Of a stretch of DNA of 64,000 nt, positions 47,708 through 58,553 are shown piece after piece. The stretch is from NCBI GenBank assembly GCA_905221605.1, contig CAJNDS010002750.1, positions 1 through 64,000 of the forward strand. The letters run 5' to 3'. A program made the position numbers and the translations under genes. The notes beneath the pieces are model-generated. The model was not told the origin of the DNA. It did no database searches and worked only from the letters and a program-made list of their open reading frames with translations. Source of the stretch: Symbiodinium natans (Eukaryota; Sar; Dinophyceae; Suessiales; Symbiodiniaceae). Each line of letters opens with the position of its first letter. The first letter of the stretch is position 1.

Positions 47708-48164
47708 GCCTGCACAGTGGCGGTCGCTCACATGCTCTGCTGATGGTCTTACACATCTTCTCTACTACGTCTATGGTCCTTGTTGCAGTGCTCTTCGAGT
47801 GGTCTATGCTCTTGGAGTGAAGTGGTCTTACCCTCCCCGAGGACCATGCCGGCAGAGTCACATCAACACAGCAGAAAAACCCTACCATATCAAAGAATCA
47901 ATGTACACCATACTTCGCCGCATGGCTTGACACGTCATGTCGGTCATCATGCGCTAACAACGGACGGCCTCAGCTCCAAAGTCTTCGACATACACGCGGT
48001 GCTTTGTCAAGACTGCCTGCTCCTCGTTTTTCAAAGGTAGTCTCAGGCAGTCCAGCATGCCGGGATCAATGTTGCCGTTCCCAGGAAGTGGAACGACTGA
48101 CTGCTCCTACTGTGCACGGCCTCTGGCGGATCGGGGCCATATGGGTTGGACATCATCACGGGCA

Positions 48165-50019
48165 CCTTTCTTCACTAACAGGACACCCAGCTGTGTTCTC
48201 ACATCTTCTTTGCATGAGTGCCACACTTTTCGTGCTTTAGAGGGCTTCGTTAGGCTTCGATGAAGAACTCATAATGAATGATTCATGCCTCTCACGTCTG
48301 AGGAGATGTCTGATCGATTTAGCCACGTGCCTTTTCTCGTATTTTCCAAGGACACGACTGCAGTCTCAATAGCATGGGGTTCCTGTGTTCGACCCTACTG
48401 CGCGTATAGAAGTCAAGTAATGCTGAGCCCTCACCCTCGTCATGAGCTGATACTGTCAACATGAAGCTTCTTGCTCTCTTCCTAACTCGACAGTCTCTGC
48501 ATTTCAATGGCGATCAATGGCGTATCTGCTTGCTCTGCAACATCGCAGCCTATGATGTACTTGTAACACATCTCAACATGGTTCAGGAGCTTGCCTCGAA
48601 CTGGGCAGAGCCATAAGCCTGCGGCCGCTCCTGCATGCGGCAGACTGCAAAGACTGCATACTGCGGCACTATGCTGACTGAGCCCTGTTGCAAACCCACT
48701 TCCTTCTCTCACTCTCTCACTCCTCTATTTTTTTCTCATGTTTCGTCGTGTCGTGAAAAGAGACGGACGCCCAAGAAGCAAAGAGCGGGGAGGCTTGTGA
48801 GCAACAATATTCAAAGGTGTTCCCACCGAGGCCTGAGGTGTATTTATCAAAGGGGATGTTGACCAGGGAATTTAAACTATCGGTCGGAGCCTGTGAGTAA
48901 TTAGGCCGACATGCTGGAATGCACAGTCCAAACCCAAGAAGAAAACGACCCAAACGGAACAAGAATGTGCTACCAACCTCTCGACTGTTCATTTGTGGAA
49001 AGTGCCCTGCGGGTCCTGTGGTACAGCAGCTTGCAGATCCCAATAAGGAGGCGATCGTGGCCGCCGGGGTGGGGGAGGAGGGGGCGGGGGTGGAGGGATT
49101 GGAAAGTGCAACGGCGCGGAGCCGTAGTCGTACATGGTGGAGACCTGCACAAGTGCAGACGCTCACGCAGAAGCCTGTTAAAGCACAGACTCTGAGTTTT
49201 GTGTTTTGCTTTTTGGTTGCTGTTTTGCGGCTCTGGCCTCGCTGGTCCCGGAAGTGAAGACCTTGTTCATGCGCGACCATGCCGTGTAGAACCTGCTTTG
49301 TCTCAGTGGAGCGACTGCGACATTCGACCAAGTTGAAGCCGTGCGCAAGCAGAGAGACTCTCTAGCACATCATCGAGGATGACAACGAATACTAGCAAAA
49401 ACAACAACCAAGCTGTGCCGGACATCCAGTCGCTGCTGGACATATTGATGATTCTGAAGCCGCCGTGCAGCACAACCCAAAGTGTGACCCAGTGCATCAG
49501 GCAGGTTGTTAAACTGCAGTGCTTTCAAGACGTGCCGGGCATACGAACCTGCTCTACCTCAGAGGCACACTCTGAAAAGCTCATCCGAAGACACCGCTGA
49601 AGCAGCTGCACCCACCCAAAGCCCTACACCAGCAGGCAACCATGATTCAGTGAACATAACTGACAACAGGTCTGAAAAGAATTCTGACATGCCTGGCAGT
49701 CAACATTGCACGTTGTCTGCGTGCCGCGACGCTGTGGCACCACAACTATTACAAGTGAACAGGTGCAGACGGATTCTAGCTGATAGAGTTCCAAGCGATC
49801 ACATTTCTACAGTACTTTGCTGTCGTCAACGGCTTTCATTCTGTGCGAGTTCAGCTGTTGCCGCTAAACAGAGAATGGGCTCAGCACCAATTAACAGTGT
49901 CAGACTGAGAAGCGATAGATCTGAACTACCGTTTGCTGACATGAAAACATCGCTTGTTCATCGAAAGGCAAGTCCGCGCGCATCTTTGTACCAGCCTCGT
50001 CTCAATTGAAATTATTGGC
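48165..50019. other. stretch without a supported gene
   Basis: Frames open on both strands (minus 48717-49331, plus 48919-49257, plus 49379-49600) but no motif or consistent splicing. It lies downstream of the SDR gene 3' end. Confidence 0.35.
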
Positions 50020-53000
50020 TCAGCTGGGGCCTCTCATGAGCCCCATTCCGCCATCACAAACAATGCACTGCCCTGTGATTTGCGTCTCGCTTGCCTGCGA
50101 AAGGGTCTGAAGGTCCGGATGCTAGAAATTGATATGACTCTCATTGACTCTCGATCGCATGCTTCGCATTGCACATTACCCGCTTCACCGATGCCTCCAG
50201 AAGCATAAGAATTGTTGCTGCCACTTTGTCCTTGACGTGTCGTAATGCGCAACACAGTGACGATCCATGAGCTTGGGTCCTCACCCTCATTGCTGTGCAA
50301 CGCAGTGCTGCCCAGCCACAGGAGTAGCAACTGCTCTCATGGGAATGCTTTCTTCCAGCCGCCGCTTGACAAAGTCGTAAATCTCAGGGCCCATGCCTGC
50401 AACACGATTGCTCTGCTACATGGCCCATGGCACATCCGAGATTAGAGACTTCGCGCCTTCCCGAAGCCATCGACCCTCAATGAATCCGGGGCAGACGGCA
50501 TTAACCACGATCTCGGGGCCAAGGACCTTTGCCATGACCTCAGGCTGGAAATCGTGAGCCACCTCGACACTATATGACACTATCGACAGACACCTACACC
50601 AAGGGCCGCGCCGCAGTAAGGGCATTCAGTGCTGCCTTGGACATCCTTAGCATGCAGCTCTCATCGGCAAGCAAAAAGGACTTCATGGCTTTTGCCTTTG
50701 CTCGCGTTGTACCATTTCGAGAAGAGCGTGTTCCACACTTGCATAGGCTCATAGGCTCACAGGCTCGCGTGCGTGGAGCATCCAGATCCAGACTGTTGCT
50801 TTTCCGGGTTTTACATACTCGTTTTGAGGAGGCCCAACTGTGACTAAAACTCAAAATGCGACACGCCCAAGTACCCCGCGTCTGTCGCGAGGTTAGAAAA
50901 ACGAAACATCCCCCCTCTCGCATCGCATTTAGGTTTATGCCTTTCGAAGCCGAAAATTCAGTAAAAAGCCCCAGGACCAGGAGGCCTCGATATTGGTTTA
51001 TGAATTAGATATTCCATTGAAAACCTCAAAGTATATTGGAATTCTGAGGTATCCAAAGATTCATGGAATTCTTGAAACCAAAAAATAAATTTTGAAATCG
51101 TTCCCCCGTCCCGTCGTATCATCTGCCGCCCCCCCCCCCCACGCCGACCCCAAAACCCCAAATCTAAAACCAAGATTTTCGCACAAAACGTTTCGCTCAA
51201 AACTTTCGCGCAAAACGTTTCGCTCAGAACGTTTCGCTCAAAACGTTATTGGGACCCAAACCCTATACAATTTCTATAAACCCTAAACCCTAAACCCTAA
51301 ACCCTAAATCAGCCCCCCTTCCCACGGGAAGAGATGCTGCCGCGGTGTCCCACGCCGCGGTCCCCGTCGCAACAGGGGGGGGTGGTCAACCCGGTTCGCC
51401 ATGACATCTCGCCCCCACGACCCCTAAAAGGTTTCCAGAAGCCAGACTCCCAAAAGAATTCCAGCCAGGCTAATTTTGCCAAAGGATGACAAGCTTCACG
51501 TTCCCGGAAAACCTGCCACAGCGTCCCAAACCGTGGCCCCCGTCAAAAAAAATGCTTTATGCTTTATTTTTGTTTGTCCAGTAATATTCTTACGCCAAAA
51601 ACAAGTATATGTGTTGCAGAACCCCTAAGCCCTAAACCTCTTAACCCTAAACCCTTAACTCTTAACCCCAAACCCCTAAACACATAAACCCTAAACTCCA
51701 AGGCCCTAAACCCCTTAACCCTAAACCCCTCCTGACCCTAGAGTTTAGGGTTCAGGACGCCAAAACCCTAAACCTTAGCCCTAAACCCTAGAGTTTAGGG
51801 TTTAGGAGCCCCAAAACCATAAACCTTAGCCCTAAACCCTAGAGTTTAGGGTTTAGGAACCCCAAAACCCTAATCCTTAGCCCTAAACCCTAGAGTTTAG
51901 GGTTTAGGAACCCCAGATGGCGGGGGAAAGCAACAGCAGTTCACTTCAGCAGAACCGCAATTTGCATTTAAGCAATCGCAAAATTATCAAAATTCGGTCA
52001 GCTCCCTTCAGGACCTCAAACTTTAGAGAATCTTCCAGACCCTGAGATGTTCAGGATCCTTTCTTTCAGAATTGAATACCAGATCCCGGTATAGCAGAGA
52101 ATATATTATACATCATCAATCGATTGTAGAGGATTTGGTCCATTTATGATCTGTAATTCCAAATCCATACATTCACAATTTAATCGTGGAAAATCCCTCA
52201 TTCCCTACCTGAGAATGCCCGAGCATCATTTTCAGCGTCTCCGTAACGGGAAAAAGGTACGTGCAAGCCGGCTCCAGCCCCACAGCCACGGATGCTGGTA
52301 TTAGGCGCTCGGCAACAAATTATCTTAAATGGCGCTACTGAAAGCAGCCTTAAAAAAAATGACGACCCAGTTAAAACACAAAAAAAAGCCCAGTGGGGCT
52401 AATTAAAAGGCCCGACCCGCAGCAGTCAACGACCCCCTTGCTCACATCATCTAATCCTATGTCGTGCCCGTAGGCTAAAATCTATGCCGAACAGATATAC
52501 ATATATATATATATACATACATATGTAGCAGAACCCAAAAGACGATATTGTGGTGAGCAAGGGGGCTAGGCCCGTGAAAGTGCAAGAAATACTCTGTTTA
52601 TTTAATCCTAAACCTTCAAACAACTAAAGACAAGTGCCTATTCGATTATCAATCCACCCGCTACGCATGTCTTCCATTTTAATTACAAACTAAAACCAAC
52701 CCAACATGGTTATGCACGACACCCCGGTGCAGGGGGTTCCTCTGCAGCATCTGGGCACCGAAATGCCGCTCGAGGAACCCCCTGCCCGTCTCGTAAGGGA
52801 GTACACAGTTCCGTTTGTTATGCGTTTAGCTGCTGCCTTAGCTACGGTTTTACCGACAACTCGAACTGTGTACTCCCCAATAATAATGGCCGCGCAGCGG
52901 CTTCCGAGACGAGGAGATGTAATGTAAGGCAAGGACACCCAGTAATGCAGATCTACTTCAACACTTCCACGCCCGTCCAACCCCAAAGCTAGCATATAAG

Positions 53001-54911
53001 AACAAGCTACAACCCTGCACTGCGAAACTGAACTATGAACCCACACTCCTCGTCTCGGAAGCACGCTAGAAAAAAATCTCTCTGAAGGCACAGCTTGCCG
53101 ACGTGCAGGAAAGAAAAAAGGGATCTTTGTCCCTGGGGAGTATAAGGTTCAGGGTTCAGGGTTCAGGGTTGAGGATTTAGGGTTTAAAGTTTAGGGTTTA
53201 GAGTGTAGGGTTTAGGGTTGAAGGTTTTGGGTTTAGGGTGTAAGTTTTAGGGTTTAAGGCAGGGCTCAAAGTTTAGGGTTTAGGGCTTGAAAGGTGAAAC
53301 GGTGCTTAAGCCGCCTTTAAACAAAATGAGCACTTCAAATTGCTCAACGTTAGTGCATGAATAATCGTCCACAACAATACCCAACATCTCACAACCTATG
53401 TCTGGAATCCCAAGATTAGATTTTTGAAGAAAAAAATACATGCACGTGCAAAACTCTTGAAATGGCGCTACAGCAGCCTTAAAAAATGGGAAAATGAGGG
53501 AGGAGGTATTTATATATATCTGTATATATATATATACATCAATGTATGTTTATATAAACAGATAGAAATGAAGAATATATCACTCAGTCACCGGAGCCCC
53601 TTGCGTCCGGATCCTGATGATCATCCTCATCCTCCTCGTCCTCGAACCGAGGCAAACGCCTCAAGTGGCCCAGATGGGCGACAGTGTCCCAAACCCTTTG
53701 GTTTGGTCGCCGGAAGAAAAATTTGGCTTTGGCCTTGGCCCTTGCCTTGGCCTCAGCCGAAACCTTGCGCCACTCCGCAAGTTGCGAATTTCGCAACTGC
53801 AACGTGACGCGATTTCGAGGCATAGGCCTCAAACACCGGTCGCTGCGCTGGTACTCACCTGCCGTGCCACACCAGGAAAACAAAGCAAGCGAACAAGCGC
53901 AAGAAACAAACAGACCAGCCTTTCATGCGGATAAAATCGCACCAGGTGCAGTCGCCGCAAGGCAGACGGCTTATGTCGTTCACCCTCCTGCCCCAGAAAA
54001 CACACCGACGAAACGCCCACAACAAGAAACGGAAGGCAACGGCAAGAATCATCGAAGGCCAGAAGCACGAAAAAAAACGGTCAATGGCCTGCTCCTCTTC
54101 CTGGGACTCTGACCCAGCTCCTCCTCCGCCACATGCTCCTTGGACCAGGAGACAGCATCACATAAAACATGTTTTCAGGACAACTAAACAGGCGCACAAC
54201 CAAGACGCGAACCAAAAAAACAATAAACGCTGAAAAAGACGAGATGCCGCCAATGCCCTGTCGTTCCTCGTGGCCTAAAAACAATGTCAGCGCAAACTCT
54301 TGAAGAACACCACGAACCAATCGCATAAGCCACGGACGTCGTTCTCCAAGACGGGCTCGGGCTCCTGGAAGCAAAAAAAGAACAATACCATGCAAGCTGG
54401 CCTGAAACGCACACCCGCTTCACCTGAACCCGAAAGACTCTCGAGTCCGCCTCGTCCGCATGCTCCTCCTCCTCCTCCTGAAAATCAAAAGAAACAAATT
54501 GCAACCCTGTTACAAACCATCAGTGCAAGTACGGCGCAGCGAACTCCTCGACATCAAAGACGTCAATGACGACCTAAACAAAAGAAGAACACACGTTTCT
54601 CCATACCTTCTTAAAGACCAACAACAAAAATATTGCAAACGAATAGCGTGCTGGTTCCCGCTGCCGCTCGGGACTTCCTCAGAACAGCATCACGAATAAC
54701 AGAATATATCAAGAAGATAATGAGCCAAGTACAACCGAGGAAACGGCGGGGAGTTCCGTCGACTCGGAAGCCTCCCGAACCAACAAGAACAAAACAAAGA
54801 AACCATCCCGGACTAGATCAGACTGCCCCCACCTCGATGTCGTCCAGGAGGCTTGCCCAAAAAAGGGCCGACACCTGGTCCTCCCCTTCCTGCCGGAAAA
54901 CAACAAGAACG

Positions 54912-54948
<37 letters not shown>

Positions 54949-57050
54949 GAAGAAGAACAACGCAACCTTGATTTCCTAGCACATGAGGGACTTTTCCAGT
55001 TGACGAGAATGCGTGAGCTATCCTGACATCATTTAGGGTCCAATTAAGCTTCGTACGAATCTCGTGAAGACTTCAAGTATCCAAGTAGACGAACTCGTGG
55101 AAAGACACACTTCTACGTCTAGAGAGCGGCAGAAATCGATCTTCAAATCTTCTGGCATTCGGTTAGATCTCGAGTAGATGGAGAAGATGGAAAATGGAGA
55201 AGATGGACAGAGATGGAACATCTCCCGTTTTCTCTGAGGTAAAGACATTAGCCATTCAAGGTCCTTTGATGGGATATCTCCCTGATTATTGGGTTCAAGC
55301 CTGTGAATGTAACGATGGGATTCTGAAAACCTTTGGTGAAGACTGAAGAGCGGACGGTTAAACATGTGAGCAGATGCGAGTAGGACTTCTTTAATAACGA
55401 GCAGTTGTAAGAATTACGGGGAAAAAGATGGGAAGGTGTTCTTGGGGCGTCAACTACAGCTTCAGGGGCATCCATACATGCACCGAATCAGCCAGCTTTC
55501 GGGCCCATGGGCCCGTCTCCGGAAAAGACTATTCCCATCAGCCCTTAAGATGGATGTCACGAATTTCTTATATACAACATTTGCGAACGTGCGTCAAGTA
55601 GGCCACAGAGCTGCCAACCTCGGCTCGAATGTCGCCCTAGCTGCACACTGCTGAGCATCTCACGTCTCCATATGCGAATCTAAGAAGCAGTGTGGTATGC
55701 CCCTGCGACTGAGGAGACATTGACGATACGGCCCCCTCCCGCCTGGACAGTCACTGACACATCCGACTTGCTGAAATCGAATCGATTCTAAGTCTAAGCA
55801 TTCTCACGATTGGTCGCAATGGCTCGCAACTGATCAACTGCACGTCCTGGCCTTCCGCATGTGTGGAGCGCACAACCGGATCATGTTGAACGCGCCAATT
55901 GCATTCAGATCCTGGAAGCTGCGAGCTTCCATGATTCATAAGGTTCTTAGTCACATTCGTCTTAATCCCAAACTTTAAAAGCCCAAGCCCCGCTCTTAGA
56001 TGCTCTGAGCAGAGGATCGTAGATGCGTCGGAAATCCGCTGACGCTAGACCCTCCAAGTCGCCATGGTGAACAAACTTGGTCGTCCCAGCATTGTTCCTT
56101 AAAGCCAGAACGCAACCAAGAATCTTGCTACAAGGAAGCCTGTGCCCCACGAGCACTCCAGAGCCAAGCCAAGCGTCACCAAAAAATCAACTCGCCCAAA
56201 CCTCTTCACCTGGGGTGCCCGGCTGTCATGAGACTCCAAGGCAATATCACTGCATGTCGATGTTCGTGCAGAGCTATTTCGTATGTGAATATACAGATAT
56301 ATATATATGTATACACATATATATATATACATATACATATACATATATACATATATACATATATACATACATACATACATACATACATACATACATACAT
56401 ACATACATACATACATACATACATACATACATACATACATACATACATACATACATACATACACACTGTATATGTGTATACCGCTTCATATAGCACCATG
56501 TTCCAGACCGTCTCCGCCACAAGTTTTTCACAACCACCGTCAGTGGCAACGTCTGCCTGACACAGGAGCACCTGCAATATGTGCACCCAAGCATTGTGTT
56601 GGGGACCATGATGGTGTGATGGACCATGCAAACGCTCATACTGATCTGCATCCTGCCTGTGCACCAGTGGCTGCGCACCCCTGGAACGCATCATGACTCA
56701 GCATGCCATCACTGTCAGGTATGTCACGCCTGTCACGCTACAGCTAGAACACAGCTGTTCAGCTCGACCTCTCCTCCGCCACCTTGGCTGCAGCTTCTGC
56801 GCTCTTGCTGAAGTTCACGACCTCAGTACCGAACTGCTAGCAATGTGGTAATCTTGTGATCCACAAGGACAGAAGACTGCGGACCTGCCGCAGCAGAGAC
56901 TGGGAGCCAGGCCACGGCACAGCCGCGCTCAGCTAGCCGATGCGACAGCGCAGCACCCACACCAGACGAAGCACCTGTGACGATAGCGACCTGGGAGGCT
57001 CAGCTGCTCTACATCAAGCTGACACGGGTTTTTGCCACGATCGGCCAGCC
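50020..57050 (-). CDS. classical short-chain dehydrogenase/reductase (SDR), 13 exons plus a likely N-terminal exon
   Basis: NAD(P)-dependent oxidoreductase, Rossmann fold, 248 residues from VAIVTG to the stop. Exons: N-terminal end at 57050 (PPVLSGK); 56916-56990 (TGASSGVG cofactor loop); 56774-56821 ([16 protein letters not shown]); 56657-56680 (GCAATGAQ, 24 nt); 56509-56571 ([17 protein letters not shown]); 56178-56209 (FGRVDFLV); 56019-56097 (NNAGTTKF); 55852-55911 (LNAIGAFNM, catalytic Asn); 55701-55742 ([12 protein letters not shown], catalytic Ser); 55596-55618 (GSSVAY, 23 nt, catalytic Tyr); 50615-50645 ([10 protein letters not shown], catalytic Lys); 50457-50538 ([14 protein letters not shown]); 50320-50396; 50195-50230; 50020-50094 ([11 protein letters not shown]). 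All phases agree. Donors: three GT, seven GC, four GA; every exon begins with G after AG. The N-S-Y-K tetrad is complete, so it is probably active. It resembles oxoacyl reductase/glucose dehydrogenase-type SDRs; substrate unknown. First exon not fixed. Confidence 0.93.
51180..51246. repeat. short tandem repeat AAAACGTTTCGCTCA
   Basis: About four imperfect copies of a 15-16 bp unit (AAAACGTTTCGCTCA, AAAACTTTCGCGC, AGAACGTTTCGCTCA) just left of the first CCCTAAA run. Confidence 0.85.
51280..51308. repeat. CCCTAAA telomere-type run
   Basis: Four units of CCCTAAA in a row, in C-rich orientation on the plus strand. Confidence 0.9.
51624..51910. repeat. degenerate CCCTAAA array passing into about 50-bp head-to-head palindromic repeats
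   Basis: Degenerate CCCTAAA units to about 51730, then four units of about 50-51 bp (marked by GAGTTTAGGG at 51741, 51791, 51842 and 51893). Each has CCCTAAACCCTA meeting TAGGGTTTAG head to head through a CTAGAG centre. Confidence 0.9.
51911..52720. other. island interior, no gene seen
   Basis: AT-rich sequence with stops in all frames, an (AT)n patch at about 52497-52522 and no coding signal. Confidence 0.5.
52729..53061. repeat. nested perfect inverted repeats
   Basis: Stem 1: GCAGGGGGTTCCTC (52729-52742) with its exact complement at 52772-52785. Stem 2: GGGAGTACACAGTTC (52797-52811) with its exact complement at 52863-52877. Stem 3: CTTCCGAGACGAGGAG (52901-52916) with its exact complement at 53046-53061. 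A minus-strand frame of 133 codons (52690-53091) spans the stems but has no recognisable domain and is probably a by-product. Confidence 0.85.
53141..53290. repeat. TTTAGGG/TTCAGGG telomere-type array
   Basis: Degenerate TTTAGGG units in G-rich orientation on the plus strand, opposite to the arrays at 51.28-51.73 kb. Confidence 0.9.
53584..54889 (-). CDS. possible intron-dense gene inside the island (uncertain)
   Basis: Short acidic exon-like blocks, each between a T-rich AG acceptor and a GT donor: 54889-54833 ([19 protein letters not shown], donor GTGGGG); about 54573-54525 ([14 protein letters not shown]); 54477-54424 ([18 protein letters not shown], donor GTGAAG); 54364-about 54334 ([10 protein letters not shown]); about 54100 (EEEQAIDRF or PRKRSRP, frame unsettled). 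The last block, about 53830-53584, reads [20 protein letters not shown] and ends in an acidic tail. Several introns would be about 50-70 nt with poly-T tracts, unlike the host genes. No domain recognised. Some joints do not fit in phase, so the model is incomplete. Confidence 0.35.
54905..54960. repeat. (AAC)n microsatellite
   Basis: AACAACAACAACAACAACAA tract ending in AAGAAGAAGAAC. Confidence 0.9.
56290..56463. repeat. (AT)n then (ATAC)n microsatellite
   Basis: ATATAT/ATATAC variants, then about 28 copies of CATA. It lies in the SDR intron between the exons at 56509 and 56209 and produces false Tyr-Ile-His-Thr and Met-Tyr-Val-Cys ORFs. Confidence 0.95.
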
Positions 57051-58427
57051 TTGCCGGAAAGGACTGGCGGAAGATCTCCTTGCACTGGCAGGCAGTATAC
57101 ATGGCGTGCACTCCGATGACCGGATCTCGAACAATCTCGAACACACCCTGCAATCCATGCCCAACAGTGCCTGCAACAGGGCAAGCTTCAAGCTGTGCCA
57201 CCAGTCGCCGCACACGGCCGGCGGCCATGAGCCAAACGCAAGGAATCTACTGGAAGCAGTGAATCGTCATGTTTCATTTACGTGAATGTCAAGGGCCTGG
57301 TGCAAGTTGCAAGCGATTGCTGGCTAATGCTCTAATGATGTTTGTTAGAGATTCAAAGCGGGGGCGGCGGGGGAGCAAGCTCACCTACCAGGAAACAAGC
57401 ACAAGCAGCGAGTCTGAAACAAAATCCACTCAAGCTATGCGAATGTGCCAGTGGACGGTGGACATATCAGTGACCCGTAGGGTTCTGAGGATCAGGCCCA
57501 GGTGCGCGAAGTCAGAATCAGAATCGTTCCTGCAGTATGGGCCGCTTCATGCGTATGCGGTGGCTGGCGGCACAACATGCGAAGGAAGATAGCCCGCGAT
57601 ACGTCCATGGAACTGTGAGCTTCATTATTGGATTTTCTAAGGACGGGGCGTTGCAAAGGCAGATGAGTCCAGGCATCGCCCCAAGGCTTTGTTGGAGGAG
57701 TCCTACGATGAAAATGCATGGAACCTGATTCTGCCTGCTGGAAGCAGGTCGACATTCCCAACAAAACTGATGAGGATCGATATTTCCAACACCTGATGAG
57801 CAGGTGCGCATTGCAAAGTTATTTCTTAAGCGCCTGTCTGGAACTTGCCGCCGATGATGTGGCGCCATCTGGTTCCCAGCAATGACGCTGACGACCCAAA
57901 TTCAAAGGGGTCGGCATCGCAACTTTCTCAAACGTCTTCTGCCTGAGCGCATCGGACGACGGGATGCCACAGAATGCTACACTGAAGCTGCGCTGACAAT
58001 GCTGAACATTGCTGAACATTGTTCTGAACAGCTCGTCGCCATGGCCCTGGCGATTCTCCGGAGAGCTCAGAGAGCTCAGGCTCAGCAGAGTGACCAGTCC
58101 AAAAGGGCTGAACACGTCGCGGGGCTGCGGGTGCTCGAGCCAAACAGAGACCGCGGCACATGCGAGGTTCCACAGCGCACTGCTTTAACCATGTAGTTGC
58201 TTTACAGCTACATGCCAGGTCATTCTCAGGATACGGCAGGATACTTGCAGAGTCAGGGTGTCGTCACAAGAGTGTCAGAATCGTTCCTCATCATGGCCGA
58301 GGTCAGCCCTGGGTCAGCTGCTTCAGCCACCTCCCTCCTGAGCTGTGCACACGTGGAGCCAGCATTCAGCGTCTCTCGGCATGCCATGAACGGGAACCAG
58401 GATGATGATAATGAATCCTAGTCTGCT
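57051..58427. other. upstream of the SDR gene; no second gene supported
   Basis: Should hold the SDR 5' end. The plus-strand frame 57269-57592 (GRRGSKLTYQETSTSSESET) and minus 57492-57764 overlap, and neither shows a domain. Confidence 0.35.
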
Positions 58428-58553
58428 CTAGTCATCTTCGGCACTGAGCCGCGGGATGACGCGAACTCGAATTCGGTCACAGTCTGCGTGATCGCGGATG
58501 TCCAGATTGTAGGTCTGATCCTCGGGCCGAGCATGGCCGAGCAAGCTGGTACG
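58428..58553 (-). CDS. terminal exon with TYNLDIR tail motif
   Basis: After a TTCTCAG acceptor it reads TSLLGHARPEDQTYNLDIRD and then an Arg-rich end RIRVRVIPRL with SAEDD stop at 58428. 126 nt, phase 0. It shares the Y-N-L-D-x-R-x-H-A core with 59303-59408. Upstream exons not found. Confidence 0.55.
   Translation of the reverse strand, partial: RTSLLGHARPEDQTYNLDIRDHADCDRIRVRVIPRLSAEDD

Larger units (their letters stand above)
46134..48160 (-). repeat. array of duplicated exon-pair units on the minus strand
   Basis: A first exon ending SAKSNPYGPDPPAE with GAG/GC donor, then a second exon after GAGCAG with AAALANIRVYSDGS and GPCWDKHDGGHGVYWW. The pair occurs at about 46971-46540 and 47720-47440. 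A diverged copy at about 48160-47970 reads SNPYGPDPPE and AVLTKHRVYVEDFGAEA, and a partial copy near 46320-46250 reads ALPNIRVYSE. The shared GC-donor/AG-acceptor layout supports coding on this strand. The pattern suggests local duplication of gene pieces. Function unknown. Confidence 0.5.
50950..55050. mobile_element. putative inserted island with telomere-type repeats
   Basis: AT-richer than the flanks. It carries CCCTAAA-type repeats (51280-51308 and 51624-51735), head-to-head telomeric palindromes (51735-51910), TTTAGGG-type repeats (53141-53290), nested inverted repeats (52729-53061) and a possible intron-dense gene (53584-54889). No clear target-site duplication, terminal inverted repeat or transposase is seen at the edges. 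The edges are estimates from composition. Confidence 0.5.
50646..55595 (-). other. SDR intron 7 (4950 nt) containing a foreign-looking island
   Basis: The donor is GA (CTACTT/GACGCA at 55595) and the acceptor CTAAG at 50646. Joining rebuilds the YLMSK active site. The other resolved introns of the gene are mostly under 300 nt and none exceeds about 400. The middle, about 50950-55050, differs in base composition and repeat content from both flanks. Confidence 0.8.

Noticed and set aside
56099..56694. ORFs with (YIHT)n and (MYVC)n
   Set aside because: They are translations of the ATAC microsatellite in an SDR intron. Only the short exons at its edges are real.
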